Shown here piece after piece: positions 44,228-53,649 of a stretch of DNA of 64,000 nucleotides. Every line of letters starts with the position of its first letter. Position 1 is the stretch's first letter. The stretch is taken from contig JAVDPC010000019.1 in NCBI GenBank assembly GCA_031296915.1, forward strand, positions 62,001 to 126,000. Reading direction: 5' to 3'. A model generated the notes under the pieces. It saw only the letters and a list, made by a program, of their open reading frames with translations. It ran no database searches and was not told where the DNA came from. The position numbers were made by a program, and so were the translations under genes. The DNA is from Cerasicoccus frondis (lineage in GTDB: Bacteria; Verrucomicrobiota; Verrucomicrobiia; Opitutales; Cerasicoccaceae).

Positions 44228-44395
44228 GGTTAGTAGCGGTAGCGAACAGACACCCAACTGATGCCGTTTCACCGATGAGGAAACAGCAGATTTCTTGCCC
44301 GTGCGAACTTAAAGTTCCTCCCGGCGAACATGATTTCACCCAAATTTTGTCTGCACATGACGAGGGCTTCTCAAAAGTTGCTCGATTGGCGCCCC

Positions 44396-44405
44396 GGGGG
44401 GGGGG
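44396..44405. repeat. Run of ten G after four C
   Basis: CCCC then ten G directly, upstream of no clear gene. Such a run can slip during replication. Confidence 0.85.
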
Positions 44406-44790
44406 TAAAACCGCCGCAAATAGATTTCAAAGAACACTGCCCTACCCGCCCGCTCGCCGGGACGAGGCGCAGGTGGGGCGCAGGCGGCTCAGGGGCTGCC
44501 TACCGGAGCGGCGGATAACTCCGTTGCTCACACGTCGACGCGGCGCTGACCAGGCTGGCATAGGGCGTCGTGCAAAGAGTGGGTCGGACAAAACTGGGCG
44601 TCGCGAGGCTGGTTGCTGTCACCAAGTCAGCCTCCGAATAAGCCCGCTTGTCCGTCACGCAATGCACGTGGCCCGAATGGCCCCGCATGGCGTCGACTAG
44701 GATACCTCAGCCAACGTGCCGTTGGATCCAGAGTTTGCCGCAATGCGGCAAAGGCGAAATTGATGGGAGTGTGGTGCATGGAATGGGGGG

Positions 44791-44832
44791 AATGTGGGTA
44801 AGGTTTGTAGGGTGAGTAATGTGGGTAAGGTT
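44791..44832. repeat. 15-bp direct repeat
   Basis: AATGTGGGTAAGGTT occurs at 44791-44805 and again at 44818-44832 with 12 bases between. Confidence 0.85.
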
Positions 44833-44850
44833 CTGGGGAGGTGCATTGGC

Positions 44851-44918
44851 CGTAGCATAGGCGTCCCGCCTGTGCCCTACTCCATCTAACTGCGCACAGG
44901 CGGGACGCCTATGCTACG
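44851..44918. repeat. Perfect 25-bp inverted repeat (GTAGCATAGGCGTCCCGCC type)
   Basis: Left arm 44851-44875 begins CGTAGCATAGGCGTCCCGCC and continues TGTGC; the right arm 44894-44918 is its exact reverse complement; the spacer is 18 bases. The word GTAGCATAGGCGTCCCGCCTGTG looks like a dispersed repeat of the genome. Confidence 0.85.
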
Positions 44919-45167
44919 TCTGAGAGGCAACGCCGAATGGGGAAATAAGGTGATCAATAACACACTATCCATACAGCACCTGATCACAACCTAAAAGTGA
45001 ACGCACGAGCATTTTATTAGTGAGTAGCTTTCACTATTAACTCGCACTGGTAATCAACGACTTACACAGGCGAAAACGGCGATTCCAACCATCTCCTGAG
45101 CCTGTAAGCAGCAAGAATCGCCGATTCAACTCCTTGCAAAAGCACACATCCCCTCTCGCCTTTCACG

Positions 45168-45201
45168 GCCTCTGCGCTCTCCGCGTCCTCTGCGCTCTCT
45201 A
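45168..45201. repeat. CTCTGCG/CTCCGCG dispersed repeat, single arm
   Basis: CCTCTGCGCTCTCCGCG followed by TCCTCTGCGCTCTCT shares its word order with the palindrome at 2922-3014, but no opposite arm is present here. Confidence 0.6.
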
Positions 45202-45316
45202 CAGTTTCCCCACACACATGATGAGCTTCAGGCAGAAAACGACTTGAAACCTGCCCGCAGATTCTTTCAGTTAGCGGGTTTAGCCATTTTCAAATAAACC
45301 CAACGCATAAATAACC

Positions 45317-47173
45317 ATGAGCACAACCGCGCCCGAAACCCACGAATTCCAGGCCGAAGTCAAGCAGGTGCTGGATATCGTCATCCATTCCCTCTACACC
45401 GACAAGGAAATCTTCATCCGCGAGTTGGTGTCCAACGCTTCTGACGCGCTGGAAAAACTGCGTCACACCCAGCTGACCGAGAAGACCATCCACGACGACA
45501 GCCTCGCGCTGGAAATCAACATCACCTCCGACGAAGAAGCCGGCACGATCACGATCCAGGACCACGGCATCGGCATGACCCGCGATGACCTCGTCGAAAA
45601 CCTCGGCACCATCGCCCACTCTGGCACCAAGGCATTCCTCAACGCCGTCAAGGAATCCGGCGGCGCCAACGAAGCGCTGATCGGCCAGTTCGGCGTCGGC
45701 TTCTACTCCGTCTTCATGTGCGCCGACGAGGTGAAAGTCTACACCCGCAACTGGCAGAGCGACGGCGCCGGCTGGTGCTGGACGAGCGAAGGCGCTGGTA
45801 GCTACACCATTGAAGAAGCTGAAGGCCTCAACCGCGGCACCAAGATCGTCATCAAGCTCAAGGAAGACGCCAAGGAGTTCGCCACGGACTACCGCGTGAA
45901 GAGCATCGTCGAGCGCTACTCGGCCTACGTCGATTTCCCAATCAACCTGAACGGCGAAAAGGTCAACACCCAGCAGGCCATCTGGCTCAAGGACAAGTCC
46001 GAGATTACCGAAGAGGACTACAAGGAGTTCTATAAGTATCAGGCCAAGGCTTTCGACGAGCCGCTCGACTGGATGCACTTCCAGGCCGACGCCCCGCTCG
46101 ACATCCACACCCTGCTCTACATCCCCGGCTCCAATCCGGAAATGCCCGGCTTTGGCCGCATCGAGCCCGGCGTCGCCCTGCATTGCCGCAAGGTGCTGAT
46201 CGACCCGCAGCCGAAGAAGCTCCTGCCCGAGTGGCTACGCTTTATCAAGGGCGTCGTCGACTCCGCCGACCTGCCGCTCAACATTTCCCGCGAGTCCATG
46301 CAGGACAGCGCGCTGCTCAACAAGATCGGCACGGTCATCACCAAGCGCCTCCTTAAGCACCTTGAGAAGATTGCCAAGAAGGACGCCGAAAAGTATGAGA
46401 AGTTCTGGCAGCAGTTTGGCTTCTTCATGAAGGAAGGCGCCATCAGCGACTTCACTTACCGCGAGCAAACCTCCGAGCTCCTGCGCTTTGAGTCCTCCAT
46501 GCTCGAAAAGGGCAAGCTGACTTCGTTCGCCGAATACCTCGACCGCGCCAAGGACGGTCAAAAGGAAATTTACTACCTGATCGGGCCGAGCCGCGCGGCG
46601 CTCGAAAGCGGTCCGTATTTGGAAGCGTTCAAGGCCCGCGGTCTGGAAGTGCTCTTCCTCTACGAGCCAATCGACGAATACTTGATGACCAATCTCCGCG
46701 AATACAAGGAGAAGCAGCTCAAGTCCGCCGACGCCGACGATCTCGAGCTAGAAGACGCCGAAGTCGAAGGCGAGCCGCTGCCCGAAGATCAGGTCAACGC
46801 CCTCTGCGAGTGGCTCAAGACTTCCCTCGGCGAAGAGCGCGTCAAGAAGGTTGCCGCCGGCAAGCGCTTGGTCGACAGCCCCATCGTCGCCACCAACGCC
46901 GACGCCATGATGTCCGCCCAAATGCGCCAGATGATGCGCGCCATGGGCCGTAATGACGAGATGCCCGATGATCAGGTTTCCGTGAACTTGGAAATCAACC
47001 CGCGCCACGGCCTCATCAAGCACCTGTCCGCGCTCAGCCAGTCCAACGAAGACACCGCAAAGCTCATCGCCGAGCAGCTCCTGGACAACGCGCTGATCAG
47101 CGCCGGTCTGCTCGACGACCCGCGCAGCATGATCAACCGCCTCAACGCCATCCTTGAAAAGGTGGCCAAGTAA
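45317..47173 (+). CDS. htpG: Chaperone HtpG (Hsp90)
   Basis: A 618-residue Hsp90. The N-terminal ATPase domain shows the GHKL motifs: Glu36 and Asn40 in ELVSNASDALEKL, Asp82 in DHGIGM and GQFGVGFYSVF (about 123-133). The middle domain has the ISRESMQDSALLNKI segment with the conserved catalytic-loop region. The C-terminal domain ends at LEKVAK without the charged tail of eukaryotic Hsp90. The length is normal. It refolds client proteins under stress in the cytosol. No heat-shock operator is visible upstream; a terminator follows. Confidence 0.98.
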   Translation: MSTTAPETHEFQAEVKQVLDIVIHSLYTDKEIFIRELVSNASDALEKLRHTQLTEKTIHDDSLALEINITSDEEAGTITIQDHGIGMTRDDLVENLGTIAHSGTKAFLNAVKESGGANEALIGQFGVGFYSVFMCADEVKVYTRNWQSDGAGWCWTSEGAGSYTIEEAEGLNRGTKIVIKLKEDAKEFATDYRVKSIVERYSAYVDFPINLNGEKVNTQQAIWLKDKSEITEEDYKEFYKYQAKAFDEPLDWMHFQADAPLDIHTLLYIPGSNPEMPGFGRIEPGVALHCRKVLIDPQPKKLLPEWLRFIKGVVDSADLPLNISRESMQDSALLNKIGTVITKRLLKHLEKIAKKDAEKYEKFWQQFGFFMKEGAISDFTYREQTSELLRFESSMLEKGKLTSFAEYLDRAKDGQKEIYYLIGPSRAALESGPYLEAFKARGLEVLFLYEPIDEYLMTNLREYKEKQLKSADADDLELEDAEVEGEPLPEDQVNALCEWLKTSLGEERVKKVAAGKRLVDSPIVATNADAMMSAQMRQMMRAMGRNDEMPDDQVSVNLEINPRHGLIKHLSALSQSNEDTAKLIAEQLLDNALISAGLLDDPRSMINRLNAILEKVAK

Positions 47174-47202
47174 GCAGCGCAGCTTAGCGATTCCTTTCAA
47201 CG

Positions 47203-47232
47203 GGGGCGGTCCAGTCGGGCCGTCCCTTTTTT
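47203..47232 (+). terminator. Rho-independent terminator after htpG
   Basis: A 7-bp stem with one G-T pair (GGGGCGG with CCGTCCC), a 10-nt loop and TTTTTT, starting 30 bp after the stop. Confidence 0.82.
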
Positions 47233-47321
47233 GTGCATAGCGGCTGACAGAAGCAGCGCTAATTGATTTTATAAAATTCAGATTGGAATACAGGGACTAA
47301 GTACTGTATCTAATCTAGGAA

Positions 47322-50300
47322 ATGCTTCGGGTGCTGCTACTGCTTCCCTGCGCCCTGGGCGCTCAGTCGGTAAATTATCTTTACGATGCGACGTTGCTCG
47401 ATCCCAACCCGATCGAGCAAGGTTGGGGCAGCAGCGAAGTCACGGCGCCAGGCGCGGATGCAGCCCCCGTCGATGGACTCATCGACGCGCCCGCCAATGT
47501 CGGCCCGATCAATGACGCGCAAGGCGCCTCCTGGCAGATCGTTGACCAACTATCGGCAACCAGCCTGGACTCGCCCGCGTATCCCATCACCTTCGAGCCG
47601 GGGCAGTTCGAGGCCCTCTACGATCACGGCTGGGAATACGAGTTCACCGTCAAGGCCGTGCAGGAAACCGACTTTTCTGGCTTCACCGGCTGGGGGCTCA
47701 CCGCCGCCAACGACCCCGGCTGGGGCTTCTCCGGCAGCTCGGCGCGCGTTGGGTTTTTCTTTGGCGTGAACGACAACAACAGCTTCTGGGTCAGCATCAA
47801 CAGTGGCACGAAGCACTACGTCCTCGAGTCGGGTGACGACTTCCACACCGTCCGCGCAATCGGCGCGCCCGAGTCGACGGAGTTTGAGTGGTTCATCGAC
47901 GGCGTCAGTCAGGGCATTGGCAACCTGGAAAGCATCGGTGCGCACGAGGGCCTCATTTTTCAGGCGGGCTCCTCTCCCCGCATTGGCGGCGCGGCGAACT
48001 GGAAAAAAGTCTCCCTGCAAAGCCTGGATGCGGAAACCGTTTACCCCACCACGCCGATCACGGGGACGGTGCTCTTTGGCGGCGACGAAGATTATTTCAA
48101 CGAAAACGGCGTCGAAGGCCTGCTGACATTGTCCCCCGCCACGAGCGAGGGTGTGGTCATCGAAGAAGCTTACAGCGACTCGGGCTATTACCGCCTGAAT
48201 ATCCTCGGGGTGAACGACGTAAGCTCCGGCGCGCTGCTGACCAGCGTCGCGCAAAACGGCCGATTTCAGACGGTGCCCAGCGGGAGTGATTTTGCGACGA
48301 ATTCCATCCTGCCGCTCGCGAGCCTTGAGCGCTACGCCATCGTTACGAGCCGCACCAGTGATTTTGAGGAGTACAATATCGACGCCGCCTTTGGCTGGTT
48401 TCCCTACAGCGCCTACCTCGCGGGCGTAGCCAGCGGCGTGGGCGCCAATCCTCCCCTCACGCAGCTCACCGCATCGGCTGGCATCGAACTGGGCGAAGAA
48501 GTGACCGCCACCGGAACCGGCGTCGCGGTCGTCGATTTGACCAGCCTCGGCGCCAGCTCGGCTGACGGCATCCTGCTGGCCTCGGCGGCGGAGAGCGATG
48601 ACAACATCGCCCTCGTCACGGCGGAAGCCAACGGCACGTTCACCGTTCACGTGCGCCAGAATAATTCATCAGCTCTGGAGCAAGGCGCGTTCTCTTTCGT
48701 CTACCTGCCCTTTGCCGACGCCGGTGCGCCGGACCAAACCCTGACCGCGCTCGGTCGCGTACGCAGTGATGGCGCGGCCCCGGAATCCGGCGGTAACTTC
48801 GTCATCACCAAGCATAGCGTCGGCCGCTGGTTGCTCGCGATTCCCGGGCAGACGAACGACACCGGCGCCCTGCTCGTGACGCCGGCTGGCAGCGGGCCAG
48901 ACAACGCCGACAACATCGTCACCTACGAATGGGACGACAGCCAGGGCGGATGGTTCATCGAATGCCGCGACGGAGACTTTGCCAACTTCGGCCTCGACGA
49001 TGGCGCCACCGACGACGAGGTGATGTTTAACTTTGCCTTCTTCGCACTGGAGCCGCCTACCCCTGTTGAGCTGCCGCCGATGCTAGACCATCAGGCCGCG
49101 CGGGAACTGCGCGCCAACTCCGACAGCCTGATCGGCAACGGCATCGATACGGCCAGCGGCGCACTCGTGCGCGGCGTTGAACTGCTGCGGATCGAAGGCG
49201 TGCGCCCCATCACGTTTGAGATCGAATACAACTCGCTTCTGACGAGCTTCGACGGGCCCGTCGGCCCAAGCTGGAGCCATAATTATCAGGCGCGCCTTTA
49301 CGGAACCAACGGCGGAGAGATCACCGTTTTTTGGAACCAGCACCGCTACTCGCGCTTCGAGTATTTGGACGAGCCGGAGCACGGCCTCACCTACCGCGGG
49401 CTCGATGAGGACGTCCGCTACGCGAGCCTTGTCGCGCGCACGCCCGACAGCGAATACCCGGACTCCTTCTGGATCCTGGCCACGCCCGAAGGCGAGGCGT
49501 ATCACTTCGGCGTGGACGGGCGGCTCGTGCTGATGGAGAACGTCATCGGCCAGCCAATCGAGCTTACCTACAACGACGCCGATCAACTCACCCAGCTGAC
49601 CGATCCCTTCACCGAAGCCTACATCAGCATCGGCTACAATGAGGATGGCCGCATCTCGATGGTGTCCGATGAGCTGGGCCGCCAAGTTCTTCTGACTTAC
49701 AACGCCGCGGGCAATTTAATCACCCTGCCCGCCGCCGTAATGCGCGAAGCCATCAGTTGGGGCGAGCCGTTTGTCGCGATGCCGATTCCGGATAACAACC
49801 CCGCTGGTATTAGCGTGCCGATCGACGTCACTGAAGGCGGCTACGTGAGCGGCCTGACGTTTGACGCGCTGGAAATCCAGCACAGCGATCCCGAGCAGTT
49901 GGAGGCTTACCTGACCACGCCAAGCGGCAGGGAAATTTCTCTCCCGCTCACCGTGATGCCGCCCGACACGATCAACCTGGCAGGCCTGTCCTTCACGCAA
50001 ATGCCCGAAGAGGATCGCATGGGCGAATGGACCCTGCACATCGTCGACAACGAGCCCACGCTCACGGGAACGCTTCATGCCTACGAGCTGTCGTTCTACA
50101 GCTCGCGCCGCGCGGTCACTTATATTTACGACAGCGAGAACCGCATCACCCAAGCCATCGACACGGTGGGTGATCAGCTCTTTGCAGCAGACTACGACGC
50201 GCAAGGCCGCATCGTTCGCCAAGCAGATGGTCGGCCTGAAACGCCGGACGCGACCGTGGCCTACAACGCCATTTCCGACAGCATTGAGACGGTTTACACC

Positions 50301-53300
50301 GACCCGCTGGGCAACAACTGGCGCTTTGTCCACGACGCGGAGCACCATATCTTGTCGGTGGAGAATCCGCTCGGCGGAACGGGCTCGTTTACCTACGACG
50401 AAAACGGCAACCGCCTGACCCTCACGGATGCGCTCGATCGCACCACGACCTTTACCTACACCGAGCGCGGCGACATCGCCACAATGGAAGACCCGCTGGG
50501 CAACACCACCACGTTTACCTACGGCGACGCGCACGACCTGTTATCGATCACCGACGCACTCGAACGCACCACAACGTTTACGCGCGAGCAAGGCCGTCTG
50601 CGGACCGTTACCGACGCGCTGGATTATAGCCAGTCCCGCGACTACTACGCCAACGGGCAGGTATCGAGCTACACCAGTCCCGATGGCGCCACGGTGCATT
50701 ACGGACTCGACAGCAAAGAGCGCGTCAACACCGCGACCAACCCGCGAAATGGCGAAGTCGGTCTACCGGATTCCGAGCAAGAGGCCAGCTACGATCTAGC
50801 CGGGCGTACGATCTCGCAGATCGATTACGGCGGCAACGTCACCACAACCGTTTACACACCGACCGATGAAGTGCGTTCGCAAACGGACCCCGACCTCAAC
50901 ACCTCGCGCAATGATTACGATTACCGCGGCCACCTCATGCGCAGCATCGATAAGCTAAACGCAACCACCACTTACACTTACGATGGCAATGGCAACATCC
51001 TGACCGCCACCAACGCCATCGGCGAAGTCACCACCTTTGACTACGACCACGACGACCGCCTGACCAGCATCACCAATGCGCGCGGCTCGACCGTGAGCTA
51101 CGAATACGATGCGCTGGGCCGCTTGACAAACACCACGGACCCGCTGGGCCGCACCGACGAGGTCGTCTACGATGCCGTGGACAACATCATTGCGCGCTAC
51201 GATCCATCCGGCACGCGCATGCTGCTCATCGAATACGATGCGCGCGACTTGCCCGTCCGCATGGAGGACGCGCTGGGCCACGTGATCACTGCGGAGTACG
51301 ACGCCGTCATGCGGAAGGTCAGCTCAACGGATGAGCTTGGCCGCACGACCACGTTTGAATACGACGCGCTCGACCGCCTCATTTCCGTGACCGATCCCGA
51401 GGGCCGCACCAGCGCCAACACCTACGCGCGCGACGACATGCTCGACACGTTCACCCAACCCGGCGCGTCAACGCATTACACCATCGTCTATGATAATGGG
51501 AACAACCCGATCTTCATTGTCGACCCCTTGAACGGCACAGAGGATTTTGCCTTCAACACGCGTAACCTGCTCACGCAGGACAACAAGGATTCCGGGCGCG
51601 AAGTCGTTTTCGATTACGACGATGTGGGCCGCCTGTTAACGTCCACGCCAGACAGCCCAACGGCCAACGACTACCCCCGCAGTTACACCTACGATGCCGA
51701 CAACAAACTGCTCGAAGTGAGCGCCGAAATCGATGGCGTTGACACGCTCCGCACCAAGCGCACCTACGACGCCATTGGCCGCATCGCCACCTACACCAGC
51801 TACCGCATTGAAGGCGGCGCTACCATCGGCGAGACGCTTATTTATGGTTACGATGAAGCAGGGAATCTGTCGCGTTTGATTTACCCCGATGGCGCGGACG
51901 TTCGCTACGAATACGACGCCGCCGACCGCCTCGTAAAAGTCATCGACTGGGTCGACCGCGAGACGCTCATCACCTGGGACAATCAAGACCGCATCGCGCG
52001 CATTGATTTCCCCAACGGCGCTCAGCGCAACATCCGCTACGACGCAGCGGGCAATGTCATTTACCGCGAAGACCTCGCCAGCGACAGCTCGATCATCATT
52101 GCCTACGCGTATAGCTATGACGCCGCCGGGCGGCTGCAATCGGAGCACGCCACGCCGGAAGTTTCCACCCTCGCCCCAACCGAGGCGACCTACAGCTATG
52201 ACGAGCGTAACTGGATGACGCAGTTCAACGGCAACAGCGTGTCATCCGATCCCTACGGCTACCTGCAAAACGCTAGCACGCCGACGCTGAACAACGTGCA
52301 GTTCAACAACCGCGGCCGCTTGATCAGAACGCAGGGTTACGCGTTTATCAACGACGAGGAAGATCGCCTCAACGGCTGGCAACCGTTTGGCAGCGCCGAA
52401 TCGCAGCGCACGAATTTCTTCATCAACCCCGAGGCAGGCATGAGCCAAGTGCTGCTGCAAACGGGCCCCAGCCAATCCAAGCGCTACGTTTATGGCGTCG
52501 GTCTTTTCTACGAAGAAGACGCGACCACGGGCGAAATCAAGGTGCTGCATTACGACAACCGCGGCAGCACCGTGGCCATCAGCAACGACAGCGGAGAGCT
52601 CGTTGGCCAGATCGCGTATTCGCCCTACGGCGAGATCACCGAGCGCATGGGCGACACCGACACGCTCTTTTTGTACAACGGCATGTTCGGCGTGATGACC
52701 TCGCCCGATGGCCTTAACTACATGCGCTTCCGTTGGTATTCGCCCAAGCTGCGCCGCTTCATCAGCCAGGACGCGCACTATGGCTCGATCCGCGATTTAA
52801 ACACGCTCAACCGCTACGCTTACGCGGGCGGAAATCCGGTGATGATGGTCGACCCTGAAGGCGAATTCTGGTGGATTGCCGGAGGCGCGGCAGCAGGCGC
52901 AGCGGTCGGCCTGACCGTTACCTTTGTCGTCGATTTGGTGGACGACGGGCAGATCAATACACCCGGCGAACAATACGCAGCCGCCGCCATCGGCGGTGCG
53001 GTGACCGGCGCGATTCTTTCAACCGGCGTCGGCCTGACCGGGGGCGCGGGATTTGCGGTGGCGGCCTTGGCCGGAGGCGCCGGAGCGGCGGCCGAGAACT
53101 TGTCCCACGCCGGGCTGACCGGCACGAAAGTCGACGGCAAACAGCTCGCCATTGAGACCATCACCGGCGCTGTGCTGGGCGCCGCCAGCCATGGCGCGGG
53201 TAAGGTGGTCAGCAAGGCCGGATCGAAGTTTTACGCCAAGAGTTTCGGCAGCACGAATCGCTTCATCAAGTTCGCCAGCTCCCTAGCACGCCCGGACAAA

Positions 53301-53648
53301 GTCTCGCGCCGCCTCGCCGTCAGCAGCTACAGCAACCTCGTGAAACGCAGCGCCAAGAAGGAAGTCATCCAAGGCGCGCTGAGCGTTTTCAAGAAACTGC
53401 CCGGCGGTTTGTATCAAGGTTTTCAAAGCGCGAACAGCATCTCCGGCGAACCAACATCGATCACTCAGGATGGCGGGCAACGCGGCGCGGGCGTCTTCAA
53501 CATTCGCAGCGAAGCCCTCGGCGAAGTCAGCATGAATCAGTCGCGCCAATACGGCGAATACATTCACTACAATTTCTTCCTGGAAGCCGTGCAGTTGACC
53601 AGCCAGCCCGTGCCCAACCACCCGACCCACACGTTATCCGGTTTTTAA
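47322..53648 (+). CDS. Secreted RHS/YD-repeat protein with inserted P-domain and possible C-terminal toxin
   Basis: A 2108-residue protein. A short signal peptide (MLRVLLLLPCALGAQS) fits export; a stop codon lies two codons upstream, fixing the start. Residues about 20-590 are an unrecognised beta-rich region (lectin-like words such as WEYEFTVKAVQ and VGFFFGVNDNNSFWVSI). About 595-815 is the DUF6531/RHS cap (IDTASGALVRGVELLR, GPSWSHNYQARLYG). About 820-925 resembles a proprotein convertase P-domain (IPDNNPAGISVPIDV, GEWTLHIVDNEP), placed inside the RHS shell. About 930-1770 holds some 25 YD repeats (YDALGRL, YDYRGHL, DYDHDDRLTS types). The RHS core closes at about 1846 with LRRFISQDAHYGS and NPVMMVDPEG. 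The last 262 residues differ: a Gly/Ala-rich hydrophobic stretch and then a basic end. In RHS proteins this part is a variable toxin; no known toxin motif is seen here. Confidence 0.88.
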   Translation: MLRVLLLLPCALGAQSVNYLYDATLLDPNPIEQGWGSSEVTAPGADAAPVDGLIDAPANVGPINDAQGASWQIVDQLSATSLDSPAYPITFEPGQFEALYDHGWEYEFTVKAVQETDFSGFTGWGLTAANDPGWGFSGSSARVGFFFGVNDNNSFWVSINSGTKHYVLESGDDFHTVRAIGAPESTEFEWFIDGVSQGIGNLESIGAHEGLIFQAGSSPRIGGAANWKKVSLQSLDAETVYPTTPITGTVLFGGDEDYFNENGVEGLLTLSPATSEGVVIEEAYSDSGYYRLNILGVNDVSSGALLTSVAQNGRFQTVPSGSDFATNSILPLASLERYAIVTSRTSDFEEYNIDAAFGWFPYSAYLAGVASGVGANPPLTQLTASAGIELGEEVTATGTGVAVVDLTSLGASSADGILLASAAESDDNIALVTAEANGTFTVHVRQNNSSALEQGAFSFVYLPFADAGAPDQTLTALGRVRSDGAAPESGGNFVITKHSVGRWLLAIPGQTNDTGALLVTPAGSGPDNADNIVTYEWDDSQGGWFIECRDGDFANFGLDDGATDDEVMFNFAFFALEPPTPVELPPMLDHQAARELRANSDSLIGNGIDTASGALVRGVELLRIEGVRPITFEIEYNSLLTSFDGPVGPSWSHNYQARLYGTNGGEITVFWNQHRYSRFEYLDEPEHGLTYRGLDEDVRYASLVARTPDSEYPDSFWILATPEGEAYHFGVDGRLVLMENVIGQPIELTYNDADQLTQLTDPFTEAYISIGYNEDGRISMVSDELGRQVLLTYNAAGNLITLPAAVMREAISWGEPFVAMPIPDNNPAGISVPIDVTEGGYVSGLTFDALEIQHSDPEQLEAYLTTPSGREISLPLTVMPPDTINLAGLSFTQMPEEDRMGEWTLHIVDNEPTLTGTLHAYELSFYSSRRAVTYIYDSENRITQAIDTVGDQLFAADYDAQGRIVRQADGRPETPDATVAYNAISDSIETVYTDPLGNNWRFVHDAEHHILSVENPLGGTGSFTYDENGNRLTLTDALDRTTTFTYTERGDIATMEDPLGNTTTFTYGDAHDLLSITDALERTTTFTREQGRLRTVTDALDYSQSRDYYANGQVSSYTSPDGATVHYGLDSKERVNTATNPRNGEVGLPDSEQEASYDLAGRTISQIDYGGNVTTTVYTPTDEVRSQTDPDLNTSRNDYDYRGHLMRSIDKLNATTTYTYDGNGNILTATNAIGEVTTFDYDHDDRLTSITNARGSTVSYEYDALGRLTNTTDPLGRTDEVVYDAVDNIIARYDPSGTRMLLIEYDARDLPVRMEDALGHVITAEYDAVMRKVSSTDELGRTTTFEYDALDRLISVTDPEGRTSANTYARDDMLDTFTQPGASTHYTIVYDNGNNPIFIVDPLNGTEDFAFNTRNLLTQDNKDSGREVVFDYDDVGRLLTSTPDSPTANDYPRSYTYDADNKLLEVSAEIDGVDTLRTKRTYDAIGRIATYTSYRIEGGATIGETLIYGYDEAGNLSRLIYPDGADVRYEYDAADRLVKVIDWVDRETLITWDNQDRIARIDFPNGAQRNIRYDAAGNVIYREDLASDSSIIIAYAYSYDAAGRLQSEHATPEVSTLAPTEATYSYDERNWMTQFNGNSVSSDPYGYLQNASTPTLNNVQFNNRGRLIRTQGYAFINDEEDRLNGWQPFGSAESQRTNFFINPEAGMSQVLLQTGPSQSKRYVYGVGLFYEEDATTGEIKVLHYDNRGSTVAISNDSGELVGQIAYSPYGEITERMGDTDTLFLYNGMFGVMTSPDGLNYMRFRWYSPKLRRFISQDAHYGSIRDLNTLNRYAYAGGNPVMMVDPEGEFWWIAGGAAAGAAVGLTVTFVVDLVDDGQINTPGEQYAAAAIGGAVTGAILSTGVGLTGGAGFAVAALAGGAGAAAENLSHAGLTGTKVDGKQLAIETITGAVLGAASHGAGKVVSKAGSKFYAKSFGSTNRFIKFASSLARPDKVSRRLAVSSYSNLVKRSAKKEVIQGALSVFKKLPGGLYQGFQSANSISGEPTSITQDGGQRGAGVFNIRSEALGEVSMNQSRQYGEYIHYNFFLEAVQLTSQPVPNHPTHTLSGF

Positions 53649-53649
53649 C

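Larger units (their letters stand above)
44228..45316. other. 1.09-kb non-coding region
   Basis: No convincing gene. From the left: a C4 then G10 run at 44392-44405; a GC-rich stretch to about 44700 with several small frames on both strands but no family match or ribosome site; a 15-bp direct repeat AATGTGGGTAAGGTT at 44791-44805 and 44818-44832; a perfect 25-bp inverted repeat (44851-44918); a CTCTGCG/CTCCGCG repeat at 45168-45201; and the start region of htpG. I see no CIRCE element. A structured RNA in the GC-rich part cannot be excluded by eye. Confidence 0.6.

Noticed and set aside
44275..44700. 141-codon plus-strand frame after the ParB-like gene
   Set aside because: It runs through the G10 tract, is rich in Arg and Gly, and has no motif. 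It is more likely non-coding GC-rich DNA.
44920..45316. CIRCE or other heat-shock operator before htpG
   Set aside because: No TTAGCACTC/GAGTGCTAA-type inverted repeat is present.
45290..46183. 297-codon minus-strand frame over htpG
   Set aside because: Antisense to the conserved ATPase domain of htpG; no motif, low-complexity Val/Leu/Asp composition.
47550..48650. 366-codon and other minus-strand frames over the RHS gene
   Set aside because: Shadows of the regular YD/beta-rich coding strand; the plus strand has clear domains.
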